From Oscheius dolichura (lineage: Eukaryota > Nematoda > Chromadorea > Rhabditida > Rhabditidae), in contig OW051492.1 in NCBI GenBank assembly GCA_932521035.1, forward strand, positions 2,170,001 to 2,234,000: 64,000 nt of DNA, written 5' to 3'. Within the stretch, counting starts at the first letter, position 1. Every line of letters starts with the position of its first letter. The notes below the pieces were generated by a model. It did not search any database and was not told where the DNA came from. It saw nothing but the letters and a program-made list of their open reading frames with translations. Made by a program: the position numbers and the translations under genes. Shown piece after piece: positions 1-11,853 of this stretch.

Positions 1-34
1 AAGCACGGTAAGCTTCTATAAAAGGGAAAGCGAG

Positions 35-57
35 TTGCCGAGATTTTATGGGTGCAG
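35..57. repeat. single arm of the dispersed hairpin family
   Basis: The stretch GCCGAGATTTTATGGGTGC matches the right arm of the hairpin family described at 49090-49214 with one or two changes. No matching left arm lies between position 1 and here, so the partner is either outside the window or lost. Confidence 0.55.
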
Positions 58-3000
58 GCGCGACGGAGGAGGTACGACGGAGGGCTTCAATTGCCCTTTT
101 TGGGCCTTCTTCATGAAATAAGAAATAGAAATATTTGCAGAGAGAATAAAGCACCTTCCTAGGTACGGTAAGAACCTGGTTCGCAAGTCTGCCCTTTATG
201 TTTGAGCCCTGTTGTTCCTAGAAGGCGCGAGGCCGTGAGGAATGCCCGCGACGCGCGCCGTCCCAGATATTATGGTATTTTTCAACATTACACAACTTTT
301 TGAAAGCTAAAAAATGGTAAAATCTCCTGGTAGTAAGAGCAGCAATAAGGAGAAATCCATGCTCGTCCAAGAATTGAGCCAATATCCGAGGGGAGCAGAC
401 GGGGGGCTCAGCTCCTCCCTGGCTTCAATTATCCTCATCAATAGAGAGTGACTAATTATTCCCCTTCTCTCACTATTTTTATCTTTTTTTCTTACTTTAA
501 AATACGCATAAAGTCGAATTTAAGATGGTCATAGTGTTCCAGAAATCGTTGGCCAGGAGGAGAAGTTAGAGTGTTGTCCTCCCGCTGCCGTCTCCCCGCC
601 GCCCCACGTCATCCCGCGACATCTTCCTCTAAATATTATTCTCCCCCCATTATTTCACCCTTCATATCGTTCCAAATCGTCTTCTCTCTCCCTGTTTATC
701 CCCTTGTCTTTTCTGTTTTTTATTCCAGAATCTTCTCCGGCTAACTTCCCCCTCGCTGCGGCGGCTTCGATCAGATGACCCACAGTTATTTTGATCCAAG
801 CCCCGAGATCGGGAAGAAGAGGCGCCTCCGTCGGCCGTCAAGGTCTTTCTCTCTTGTGAATATCTATGTATGTGGATGGATATCTTTCTTTCTCCATCTC
901 TCCTAGTCAGTCAGTCAGCCCCTGGTACAACCCGGCATCTGGCGGAAGAGAAGCGAGAAGAAAGGGAGGACAGCCATCGGCCCCGGGAGAGGATCCTCGA
1001 GATGAGTGTTCCCATGGTTTTTTCTGCCCCCCCCCCCCTTGTCTAGACAAGAAGAGGGGGTCTCGAAATATATGGGTCAGCCCTATGAATTCCATGGCAA
1101 AGGACAACCAGTGAAGGTCAGGGCCGCCGGCTATTCCGGGCTTTTTTGGTTGGTTACGGCTGCGGGAACGAAGTGACTTCCTCCCGGGAGCGGCTAGTAT
1201 CTAAGGGGGGGAGGGGATAACTAACGGGCTGATGAATTCCGATCGGTTAATTATAAGGGGCACGTGTCCCCACCCGGTCCCGGATCAAGTACCCCCCTTA
1301 TCCCCTCTAGAATGTTGCCAATTTCTTATAAATCCGACGATTTTCTTGACCACAGCGTCGAGAACCGGCCCCCCTCCCCTCTAAATCTTCCCATTGGCAG
1401 TTCCCGCAGAAATCGGACGGCGGTTGGCTAATCCTCGAGACTTGGGAGGGGGCTATGGCGAACGGCTAGCTAGCTGGCCGTCGGGATCGTAAATCTCAAG
1501 CCTCGCTCTCGGTCTCTTTGGCGGGTTGAAAAGGAGGGGGAGAAATGTGGAGAAAACAACAAAAATCGAAAAACAGCATTGTTATGGAGAAGAGATTGGG
1601 TAATAAACCTTTATAAGGTGGCCGCTGTCTTCAGAATAGGCTATTTCGCCATTTTTCTCTTCTCTCTCGATAATAATCTACTGAAACGATTCTTTTAATC
1701 ATCCGGACTTACTAATAACCTCTATAGTTTAAAGGAACCGTCCAGCAGGTGATCAGCGTGATCACACTGAATTGTGATCACGAATTTTCAAACTTTTATG
1801 GTTTCGTAAATCGTGATGTGGCATCAGAACTTGCAGATTTTTACTGGAAAAATACAGCAAGCAATAAGCATCAATTTGATGTATGGTTGCAAAAAAAATT
1901 TCGTCAAAAAATTCGATTTTGCATGGCAATGTCATTTTCTTCGTTTTTATGCGTTTCTTCATTATTTTGCAGTATTTATATGTTTTTTCTTGCGTTCTAT
2001 AGTAATTTGGGGTCGATAACTACAGAGAACACATCAGAAAATTATGAAAATGCATAAAACGGTGTCTAGAATGGCTACCGTATCCTGTACGTATGGGTGC
2101 CGAACAGTGCTGGACGGTTTCTTTAAAATATATCACCATAATCTTCAATTATCTCTAATAATGACCTCCCACCATCGAAAACATCACTTCAATGAAGAAT
2201 TCCTCAAATTTTCTTATTCCACCGTCAAAAATAGCACTCATTGTGTATTTTTACAGTTAAAATACTGCGATTACTGTAGAAAAGTATCTAAAAATCTTTA
2301 AATTTCGTTTTTTACTGGAGAAGAATCATTGAAGCTGGAAGATCGGCAACTCACCACCGAATCAGCCTAGGCCAGCTTTTGATTGCTGAAATATTGTGAA
2401 TACCCGGTTCTTATTGAAGATTTATCAACTTTTGTCCTTTGAAAATAGAGATATGTGTAAAATACCCATCCATTCAGATCATATCCGAAGAATAATGCTG
2501 CCTATGGCGAGATTCCCCTCGAAATGACCCCTGACCCTGCTGTCCTCCCTCTCTCTCCACTTTTATCGTTCTCAAGATGCTTTACGGTCTCTAATCGTTC
2601 AAAATGCCATTGTGAAACACATTCTGGAAGATGTCCAAATCTTGAAGCACCATCGACTATCTCTGAACTTGTTCCGCTCCATGACACAATGGAATGCTCT
2701 TTGTTCGTTATGCCCTATATCTCTCGCTCTCTGCCAGCTGCGACTATCTATGCCGAGATACTTGGCATCCGGGCTGAATCTTGTCCTAAGTCGAGGCGAG
2801 GACGACACGCACACCGAGAGAGAAGGAGAGAATGCGGACTTTCACACCGGGGACTCTTGCACTTTTCACTCTCTCAAATTTTCTTCGTCTAAATATATTT
2901 TATTGAAATGAAAAACTTGATGAATAGATCCGGAACCAGCCCATCGTGTTCCAGAAAGAAGACGTCATCAAAGAGAGAAATATCGCATAAAACTGAAAGT

Positions 3001-3923
3001 CTTGATTGGAACAAAATCAGCTGATCCTCGAATATCCGATGATTTCGGGGGATCTCGAGTTTTTTTTTTGTTGTTTTCCATAAGGACTGTCACCATTATT
3101 ATCTTCCTAAAACAATTTAACAAAATATTATACCTATAGTAGAAGAAGAAGGCATCCTGTTCAATGTTTTGACATAAAAAAGAAAAGAAAATACACTGGA
3201 ATGATAGAAATTGGTTGCTTGTCATTTCTAAGGTTGAAAAAACCATATTTCCTTCCTGAAATTGTTAGATCTCTGTAAGTAAAATATGATATATAATAAT
3301 AAATAACAAATTTTAAAATGAAATAATCATAGAATGCCATTGAAAGAGACAAGCATAGTCTTTAGTTCCTTATTTCTCTCCTCCATTATCCAAATAATCC
3401 CGTTCAGTCTGTTTTGCTTGAAACAAAGACAAAAGAGACGCGTTTTCTTGTCTCGCCGACGGCTTTTCGTGAATTTGCCGCCGTCCTTTCTATAGGTGCG
3501 CTTCCCGTTGCGAGTCATCAAGTGAAACGATCCGATCCGAGAAAGTCCGTAATGGCTGTCTACAAGAGGAACGAGAGAGATGCCCACGACGGCTCCTTAT
3601 CTTTCCTTGAGATTTGCCAACGAATGGCGACTATAGAATGATTTCCTCTTAAAAAGATCCCGTGGCCAGCCCGTACCAGGCACGAGAGGCTAGTCGTTGC
3701 AAATCCGCGACACGTTCTTATGCCAGCGGGCTTTTTGCCAGTTAGCCGCCGATCCCGGCCTCCGGACAGATCATTCCCAAGAAATCGCATCGCATATTAG
3801 CTTGCCGGTGGGGGAGAAAGCATCAATGAGCGGAAAAAAACATTATTCATGTAAAACTTATAATTAAAGCATTTATTACAGTTAAAGTATCACAGATTTT
3901 ATCAGTACAAAGAATGATCCAAA
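58..3923. other. no recognisable gene
   Basis: Short open frames occur on both strands, but none has a signal peptide, a recognisable motif, or splice sites that extend it. GC-rich blocks (900-1500) alternate with AT-rich blocks (1700-2500). It may hold promoter or 3' sequence of a gene outside the window. Only the GTGATCA cluster at 1749-1781 stands out. Confidence 0.5.
1749..1781. repeat. cluster of GTGATCA(C) palindromes
   Basis: Three copies of GTGATCA occur in 33 bp. Two are the full 8 bp palindrome GTGATCAC, separated by ACTGAATT. Such a spaced palindrome pair could bind a dimeric regulator or form a small cruciform, but nothing nearby shows a function. Confidence 0.35.
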
Positions 3924-4233
3924 ATATAGTCTGTTTCAAATGGAAAAGTTTTTCGCGTGCCAGGACCCCCTTCAAATTTTTCAATTCGTTTTTCCCAAAA
4001 TTTTCGATATTTTGATTTTACATAGAACTCGATAGTTTTTGTGTTTTTTGGATAGAGTATAGTGCAAATAAGTAAAAGCAATGATAAAAACAATGAAAAC
4101 ATATGTGAAATGGGCAGAAAAATGCGTGCAAAACTGTTGAGTTGGACCATCTAGACGGGAAAATGCCCGATCTAGATCGATTAAACCTTTAACCAGCGAA
4201 TTTCGCAGTTTTTCCATTTGAAACAGACTATAT
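3924..4233. mobile_element. MITE-like element with 24 bp perfect terminal inverted repeats
   Basis: A 310 bp AT-rich segment is bounded by two perfect inverted copies of a 24 bp sequence that contains ATAGTCTGTTTCAAATGG (3924-3947 and 4210-4233). The ends carry TA/ATAT, which would fit a TA target site as in Tc1/mariner-derived elements. It encodes no transposase; the open frames inside are AT-driven. It lies about 50 bp beyond the stop codon of the minus-strand nucleotidyltransferase gene, so it may fall in that gene's 3' end. The assignment to Tc1/mariner is inference. Confidence 0.6.
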
Positions 4234-4280
4234 GAAAAAATGCAATACATAAATACGATCATCTTTACATTTTTACAGAG

Positions 4281-6488
4281 TTATTCAACTTCACCGCTTA
4301 CTTCATCATTGTCTTCTTCTCCAACATCGACTTCCTCTTCTTCGTTTCCTACATCTTCTTCTTCATCAGAAAATTCGTCATCGAATTCATAGTCCTTCGG
4401 TATAACAACTCCTGGTGGTGCCGTTACTTCTACTTCTGGTATTTCGGAATCGCCAACATTTTGTGGCTCCAATTGTTCTGGTCGTAAATCCTCAACTGTT
4501 ACTGTTGGAATAGCACTGTCCTCCGGTATAGAAGGCAGTATAACCTCGCCTTTGACAATTTTAAATCTTGGTATTGGGTTCTTTGTTTTGGCAATAAGGA
4601 GATATCTTCCATTTGCAAACATCTGATTCGTCAATATTTGCTGTACAGTAGGAAAATGATCTGGGTGGTAGACCGCATGGCGAAATGCGTTCGCAGTATT
4701 TCTAAACAACAAGGGATAAAATATTCACAGAACTAACCTAAAAATAAATCTAGCTCCTTGTAAATCATGAAGTGTCCTTCCTGGATTGTGTTGATCAATA
4801 GGATCTTCAATGTAGCATCTTACAAAGGACCTAATATCTGATCTATCTCTTCTTAAATAAATGACTGGATAGAAATTTGAATTAAATTACCTTAGGCCGA
4901 CTTTTGATTCTTTTAATGAAATATACCAGCGATAATAATCAAAATTACTATAATAAAGGCAGAATCTGATAAAAAGTTCCGGAAGGCTCATAAGATTAGG
5001 AATAGTATCGGGACCTGAAATAAAATAGGGTTATAACTTTATAGAGTCTACCTATTGTCGGCTTTGGCATTTTCCTAACGTCCAGCTTTACTGGAAAATC
5101 GTCTTGAGATGTTGCATAGAATCCTGGTCCACATTTATGACGAAGATTTGGCAAAACTGGAGGGTCAACTCCACATTGAAGAAAATGGATCAAAAGCATT
5201 GTAATAGCATAACTGAAATATGAATAAATTGTTGCATATGCTGATCCTACCTGTTAAATTTTGCTTTAGGTCGAATAGGCTGCTTCAATTTTGTTTTTGC
5301 GGCCCAAGCCTTAACAAACATTGCCAGTGGTGCAAAACGAGGATCAAATCTAAATTTGTAAACAAATACATTGACTAAGCATAGCACATACTCGGTATAT
5401 CCTTTGATCAGAATAGAATTGTGGACGCCGGAAAGGAAAGGATCACAGCACGCACTAAGATCACTTTCTAAATCACATTCCGTAAAGATTTTAATAATAG
5501 GAATCTGAATTTCATTGTATAGGAAAAGTAAATAAAATTAAAGCTACCATAGCATCTCTTAGAGTTATTTCCTTCAAAGCAAATGGAAAATCTTCGGTTA
5601 CTCCCTTTTCCTTTTGTAATAATAGTAAATGTCGTACAATTTGCAGTATACGGAAGGAATTCCTGAATATGGATTAATTAGCGCGAACTGTTCTTACACT
5701 CTTTCACAAAAAATTGATTTACTTGCGTTTGGAATAAAAATACACAGATCGACGTCACTTCCTGTAGCTGCTAATCCACTAATACTTGATCCCGTTTGAA
5801 AAACTTGAGCATCCCAGTGAAGTTCTAACTAAAACAATAACATTGTCGCACAAAAAGTTATTAATATACTTCTTGATCATATTTATTTATCATTCCTTCG
5901 ATTGTCTTTCGAAATAGTTCTTTTTTAATTGATTCTTCTTCTGAAGCTTTCGAATCATCATAAAGTGTCTTGATTTCTGTCTCAAAGCAGTCAACATCGT
6001 CCTGACGTTCACAAATTTTAGAAATCCAACTACAAATAAGTTATTTTAATGAGACAACAATTCGCTGACTTTCCAGGGCATTGGAAATCCTTGATGAAAC
6101 TTTCGTTCGTGTGTACTTGGTATTCTTGATTGAATTTAACACTGTACTCCTGAAAAGTAGTACATATTTTGGTACTCAAATCAAGCTTTGTACGGTTTGA
6201 AAACAAAAAAAAACATTAACAATTGTACGGCCTTACCGGATTTCTTCCCCAATTAGGATTTCTTCTAGTTTTCAACAAATTATTATTTCTTCTTACGGGA
6301 CGTCTAAAGCGACGACTGGAGTTTAGCGAATCGCCGAATCCTGTCCTACCAAATGTGTGACCACCTCTTTCCAAGTTCGAATCCCAGCCATTGTCGATAA
6401 AAGGTTTTCCTTCTGCTATTCTTTGTCTTGCGAACTCATCCTCAGCTTTATATTTTGCTAATAAATCAGCTGAAAGTTCATCACTCAT
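4281..6488 (-). CDS. GLD-2/TUTase-type terminal nucleotidyltransferase
   Basis: Eleven exons (6237-6488, 6070-6149, 5870-6029, 5698-5828, 5548-5662, 5392-5504, 5251-5349, 5052-5212, 4891-5014, 4738-4851, 4281-4701) join in frame to 589 residues. The family adds untemplated A or U to RNA 3' ends. Visible signatures are the nucleotidyltransferase motif GSSISGLAATGSDVDLCIF with acidic residues D189 and D191, a third carboxylate near D261, the strand/helix FDPRFAPLAMFVKAWA, the nucleotide-binding NSYAITMLLIHFLQ around 316-329, and the PAP-associated part with YIEDPIDQHNPGR. The N-terminal 90 residues are Arg-rich and the last 35 very acidic. Introns are 35-87 nt. The start follows directly on TTATTTCAG, a likely trans-splice acceptor. 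It lies just downstream of the UBX gene on the same strand. Poly(A) versus poly(U) activity cannot be decided here. Confidence 0.88.
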
Positions 6489-6656
6489 TGCTGAAATAAG
6501 GAGAAAAATAAATAAGCATAAAACCACACCGAGAAAAATGTATGTCTCGAAGAAAACATGTAGGAAACAATAAATAAAATGGGATAAAAATATTTATTTA
6601 TAAGAAGTCTGTACAAACCAGGCAAAAATACCCATTTTAGTCAACAATCATTAGAA
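6489..6656 (-). promoter_or_regulatory. short intercistronic region with poly(A) signal and trans-splice-type acceptor
   Basis: On the minus strand the stop of the upstream UBX gene is followed after about 60 nt by AATAAA (6593-6598). Roughly 100 nt later comes a pyrimidine-rich TTATTTCAG, two bases before the ATG of the nucleotidyltransferase gene. This is the layout of nematode operons, where the downstream cistron receives a spliced leader. That both genes share a promoter is inference. Confidence 0.5.
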
Positions 6657-8951
6657 TCACTTATGTTTGAACCATTTCGGACCTGCAGGAGCGGCTGGCT
6701 TGCTTCCAGAAGGATAATCAGCGGCGGCCGATCTTTTCACCGGACGTTCTTCTTCGGTGACGGCACCCGTGTAGGGCTTAAACGTACTATTGATAGAAAG
6801 CCTGAAAATAATCGAAAACATTAATATATCAAAGCTCGTACCATTCTTTGCTTACATCAGCGGCTTCTGTATGGCTACATTTCCGAATATCTTCTTTTAG
6901 CAGTAAGACTAAATAAACAATTAAATTTTCACAATAGTTTACATTTACCTGGATTTGCAGCTCCTTTAACTTTGACAGTAAGAGTACTTTTAGGAGCAAG
7001 GTTGCTGTCAATAAAGTTCTTCGTATCGTCGTTCTTCACAGGTTCATTGAGGATAGCTGTCAAAGAAAACTCCGTTTTGGTCTTAAAAACCTTTGAAACT
7101 TCTTCAAAAATGCGAGCAACTATAAAAACTCACATTAAATAAGTTTCGAATAACAGTTACCTGGCTCTCCGGATTTAAAATTAACTTGAATAAGTTGATC
7201 TCCAATGGCTAGACGAATTACAGAGTGCCGCCAGGCTTCCGATTTTAACTCACGATTTTTCTTCTCTAAAAAGGTACGAGGTAAAAGAGACCTCTGTGTT
7301 TGAAGGCGTCTGAAAATCTGTTGATCAATCGATAGAAAATGACAAACACTTGGTTTTTTAAATCTCTTTGTAAAGATTTAACATCGTCAACTCCCACTTC
7401 AAAAAATTCATCAGGAACATCTGTAGCCGTAGCTGGGTCTTGCTTATCCTGTTCAATTCTATGACAACGTTGATATTATAAATGTAAAACGGGGAACCTG
7501 TTGAAAATGACTACATTACGAGGACATGGATCATCAAATACAGGCCCTTCTGGAGCAGGTTCCTAAAATAATGTAGAAATAAGTAATTAACAAATACTAA
7601 CAGTGTCCATGACATTGGAGGCAGTTTCTAATTGATTTAATGACATCCTTCCTGATTCCGCTACTATTTGGACTATGTTATCACTTCCTCCTGTTGCGAT
7701 AGAGCGATCCATCTGACATAAAAGGTATAAATAAAAAGAGACAGCTAACTCGTTCCAACAGAGCGTTCAAGCGCTCAATACGGTTAGGTGGAGGAGGTGC
7801 AATATCTGGATAACCAAGATCAATTGATGGCGCAAAGGGCGAATCAAAAGACCTTAAAATATATTTTACAATATCAAGTAACGAAAGCATTACCAGCCAC
7901 CACCATTTTGACTTCTAGCTGGCATTTCAGGTAACCTATCGTGGATTTGACTAGAACCTTCTTGAACATCCATATTTCCATTTGTCGTAGTTTCTGCTTT
8001 ATTTTCCTCCTCTTTCTTTTTTTCAGCAGCTTCTCTCTCTTTTTGTCTTCTGGTTTCTTCTTCTTCAGCTTTAATTTTCATTTCTGCTTCAAATTTCTAA
8101 CAAATAAAGAATTTCATAGGCATTAACAAAAATTACCGCTAGCCGTTCAGCTTCAATTCGATCTCGTTCCTCATTCTGCTTTTTGGCTGTATTGTATGCT
8201 GTGCTCAAGGAAGCAATCCGTTTCTGTTCTACAACGGCTTTTTCTTTCAATTTAGCTAATTCTTCATCGCTTATTTCGACTTTTTGATATCTAAAAAAAG
8301 AAAAATGCGTCCAAAATAACAAAGAAGTAATACCTGAGCAAAGATTTTCCACCTGTTATTCCCATTGAGAGAAGAGTAGTATGCTCCAATTCAGGTCCAA
8401 CGTACTGCAAAACGCAGTAATTATTCTAGAATTCCTCTTACTTTTCGTCCCATATAGATACAACAAGGATTTCCGCCAGAATCGGAAATAAGGTCTTCGT
8501 TAAGTTTTGTAGCAAAGTTTGTAAGCACATCTTTTAGTGTAGTGCTCAGCTGAATTGTAAGAAGTTCACGCCTTCCATCTGGGAGCTGAAACAATAAAAT
8601 AAATGTTTTACTTGTATAAAGAAACACCAAATAAAAAATACATATGAAATATGTTACCTGAAGTGCTAATTCAACATTCTCACTAGTCGGCTTGCTGATA
8701 ACGGATAATTCCAAAGTAGCGTTATTCGCCAGGCCACTTAGCCGAAAAGGTAGAGCCAAATCAACTTTCTTGTTCTGATTTTTCGCTTCACAGCAATTTA
8801 CATCATATCCAGATTTTAGACAAGCTTCTTCTACTACCTAAATCGGCTAGAAAAGAAAGATATCACAACGTACCGTGCGCAGAAGGGTTCCAGGAGTAAC
8901 CTTTACTGTGTGTCTCCGTAGATTTGGGCAGACAATTGTAATACTGCTCAT
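6657..8951 (-). CDS. TUG/ASPSCR1-like UBX-domain protein
   Basis: Fourteen exons (8874-8951, 8658-8837, 8442-8585, 8334-8404, 8137-8290, 7894-8096, 7750-7852, 7602-7712, 7498-7562, 7350-7458, 7161-7317, 6949-7119, 6842-6908, 6657-6801) give 585 residues. In order: a TUG-type ubiquitin-like domain (ITIVCPNLRRHTVKVTPGT), a second ubiquitin-like region (LPDGRRELLTIQLS to GITGGKSLLRY), a charged coiled coil (about 165-255), the family block VPDEFFEVGVDDV with LLPRTFLEKK (about 385-425), and a C-terminal UBX fold (about 430-515). Relatives tether GLUT4 vesicles in mammals and bind and disassemble p97/VCP hexamers; p97 binding is expected here from homology. The start follows TATTTTCAG. The seventh intron is 37 nt and the tenth only 32 nt. 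Confidence 0.88.
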
Positions 8952-8989
8952 ATTCGGCTGAAAATAACACTTAATAAACTTGTAAAGCG

Positions 8990-9193
8990 TCAAAAGAGGA
9001 GTAATTGAGAAACAATGGTGATTTGTATGCTTGCAAACGCGTGTTGGTGGAAATAACTACGCATGGCAACAAAGAAGAATGACTCTATCCAGAATCCTTC
9101 AACTGGTCTGATGAAAAAAAACATGAGAAATACAATATAAATGATAACCAAACCAAATGGCAACGGTGAACCAGGTAATAACGTACTGCTCAT
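8990..9193 (-). CDS. possible small membrane protein
   Basis: An uninterrupted 67-residue frame starts MSSTLLPGSP, has one or two hydrophobic stretches (LVIIYIVFLMFFF and a C-terminal one), and ends 39 bases before the UBX start codon. It could be the first cistron of the same operon. No poly(A) signal or homologue is recognised, and a pyrimidine-rich CATCAG inside leaves alternative splicing open. Confidence 0.22.
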   Translation of the reverse strand: MSSTLLPGSPLPFGLVIIYIVFLMFFFIRPVEGFWIESFFFVAMRSYFHQHAFASIQITIVSQLLLF

Positions 9194-9296
9194 TAAAAAG
9201 CGTATAGAATACATGGAAGTAATAAGATAATGTGAAAAACACAGAAAGGGAAGCAGATATATATATCAATATCTATATTGATCTATAACAAATAAG

Positions 9297-10354
9297 TTAT
9301 TTATAGCCTATACCGCAATATAAACTAGCAAAAAGGCTATTGAAGAAGATATTACAAGAAATAGTTGCAGAAAAGTGCTGAGGCATTTTCACGTTCAGGC
9401 GATCATTTTTCATTGTCAGCTTGTATTCGTGAAATATGGATGTTAATTCAGTAGTACATCTGTTCATCGGGTACGTTCCTCCAAATAAGCGGAAGCTGAA
9501 GTGGCGGAGGTTTGGCCAAGGTTGCGATCGAAGAATCTGGAGAATAAGTGCACTTCTGATTTTGCATACCTGCAGGGATGCACGAAGCAAATCAAAATGA
9601 TTTTCAGGAAAATAAACAATAATGACCACATCAGAAAAGGCGAGAAGTAGTTTCGGAGTCATAAGGACTACGTCCTCTGCGCGTAGTTCAACTTCTAACG
9701 TTTTCTAAACGTATAAAAATATCGAAGTGAAAAACAGATGAAACGGACGACTGTCTTGGATTGGAGTAGCACTTCGTATCCGTCGCATAACTCGCGACAC
9801 AGAGTGACCTTTCGAGGTTTTACGATACTCAAAAATACCAGAATTTCTCCTTTAGACCATCCAGGATAGCTGAAAGATATATTCTCGGCTGTTATTCGAT
9901 ACTTCCTGAGACAATCACAAGTACGGTCAAAATATTTTGGGTCAGCTATAAATTTATCAAATAAAAAGGCGTAAACTGACTATTTACTGAAAGGAAAGGC
10001 AATCGTGTTCCATAAAGTTCAGCAATGAATATATCCCAGTAGCCCAAGCCAAGGAACTGGAGTTTGCAACCGTTTTCATCAAACACTAAGCTGGGCGGGC
10101 GCTCGACCCAACCCTGAGTGCAAACCTCTGCTGTCCTTATTTTGGGAAAGCAGTAGTTTCCGTCCAAATGGATAGAGATATTTTTGTTTCTTCGGATGAA
10201 GTCGTGCATGCCTCGGCACGTCTGCTGTATACGAAAGTAACTCTTCGGCTCAAGCTGGACTACTTTTATTACGAAAAATAAATAGAAAAGAAACCTTTGT
10301 GATGACTTTTTCCAATAGAATGGGATGTAAATCAGCTAGTCGGAAATCTGTCAT
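9297..10354 (-). CDS. F-box-like protein, paralogue 1
   Basis: Five exons (10295-10354, 9981-10254, 9749-9945, 9570-9704, 9297-9536) give 301 residues. The N-terminus (LADLHPILLEKVITK then LEPKSYFRIQQTCRGMHDFI) fits an F-box: an Leu/Ile-rich helix, a Pro-Lys-Ser turn and a Cys/Arg helix, which in such proteins binds Skp1 in an SCF ubiquitin ligase. The rest, with VFLSIVKPRKVTL and ILRSQPWPNLRHF, resembles the substrate-side region of nematode F-box/FTH-type proteins, but that is inference. It shares every intron position with the two plus-strand copies next to it. Two donors are weak (GTCAGT and GTCCGT). It lies head-to-head with paralogue 2. Confidence 0.75.
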
Positions 10355-10617
10355 CTCGATGAAGAGAATATGGTGCGCTGAACGTGTCTGGTTAAGAAGA
10401 AGAAAAAAGAAAGCAAAAAGAAACTTCACAAAAGAAAATTGTGAAGTGCAGGAGATATCCCATGGATAAAAGCGCGGTTCACAAGAAACACGCGGTAAAG
10501 AAAGAGTGAAACGACCTTATTTGACATTGCCGTCCGCATTTCAATCTTCTTGTTTTTGCTTTCTTTTTTCGTCTTTCTAACAACATTTATTCAGCACAAC
10601 CTATTCTCTTCGTTGAG
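10355..10617. promoter_or_regulatory. divergent promoter between F-box-like paralogues 1 and 2
   Basis: The 263 bp between two opposite start codons must hold both promoters. In all three paralogues a CAG with a pyrimidine-rich lead lies 24-27 nt upstream of the ATG and is followed by a related sequence ending in TTCGTTGAG, TTCATCGAG or TTCGTCGAG. This conserved acceptor suggests trans-splicing or a 5'UTR intron. No TATA box is obvious. Confidence 0.45.
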
Positions 10618-11694
10618 ATGACAGGCTTCCGGCTTGCTGATTTGGACCCCATTCTATTGGAAAAAGTCATCACAAAGGTTTGTTTCTGTTTATTTTTCGT
10701 AATGAAAGTAGTCCAGTTTGAGCCGAAGAGTTATTTTCGTGTACAGCAGACATGCCGAGGCATGCACGACTTCATTCGAAGAAACAAAAATATCTCTATC
10801 CATTTGGACGGAAACTCTTCATTTATCAAGAGATGCAAGAAATTGGATGGGTCACCACTCACTTGGGTGGAGCGTCCGCCTGGATTAAATTTTGACGAAA
10901 ACGGCTGCAAACTCAACTTCGCTCCTTTCCGCAGCTGGGATATATATATTGGTGACCTTTATGGGACACGATTGCCTTCACTTGCAGCACATCGTATTTG
11001 GTTATGTCGTGAAAGTTGGTCTTCACCTTTCTATTCTCATTTAATTTAGATGAAGATGACACCGAGAATTTTGATCGTATTTGTGATTGCCTCAGAAAGC
11101 AGCGGATAACAGTCGAAGAGATAGATTTTAACCTCTCTAACTGGATTAAAGACGAAGAAAAGCTAAAATTTTTGAGCATTGTAAAACCTCGAAAAGTCAC
11201 TCTGGGTCACGTGGTACCCAGCGAAAATGAATGGCTGTTTAAATCCGCATCAATTGTACGTTGCATTTGTTCGTTTTGATACAGTTTGATACGTTTAGCA
11301 TTCGGTAAAAATTGCACTGAACACATACGATGTAGCCTTTATGACTCAGAAGCTACTTCTCGCCTTTTCTGATGTGGACATTGTTGTTAGGTATGCTGAA
11401 GACCACTTTGATTTGATTCGTACATGTCTGCAGGTAAGTAAAAAGACAAATGTTTCTATTTTCCAGATTCTCCGATCGCAACCTTGGCCAAACTTCCACC
11501 GCTTCCGCTTTCGTGTAAATGGCAAAAGAGAGGTGTATCCGAGATATACTGAATTGAAGGACAAATTCCCTGAATATCACTTGACAGTAGGACGCCCCAT
11601 TGCTGTGGGGATGCCTCAACACTTTTTTGCAACCGCGTCTTGCCATATTGCCATACATCGGCGCTATACTAGTTTATATTGTGGTTATAACTAA
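10618..11694 (+). CDS. F-box-like protein, paralogue 2
   Basis: Five exons (10618-10677, 10717-10993, 11050-11255, 11299-11433, 11467-11694) give 301 residues, the same length as paralogue 1. The F-box-like N-terminus reads LADLDPILLEKVITK then FEPKSYFRVQQTCRGMHDFI. The first intron falls inside the F-box and its sequence is well conserved between the copies, so the duplications are recent. Other conserved blocks are DENGCKLNF, LYGTRLPSLA, ILRSQPWPNFHRF and GMPQHFFATASCHI. The role as an SCF substrate adaptor is inferred from the F-box only; the target is unknown. Confidence 0.77.
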
Positions 11695-11853
11695 CTGATG
11701 TGTTATTCATCAATAAAAACATTGAGAAATCTATACAAGAGGTCGTAAAAAGACTTCTATTTTTAATTTAACAGTTCAAATCCTTGTATTTGCTTTCTTT
11801 TTTTCTTCTTTTCTAACCACAGTTCTTCAGTACAACATATTCACTTCGTCGAG

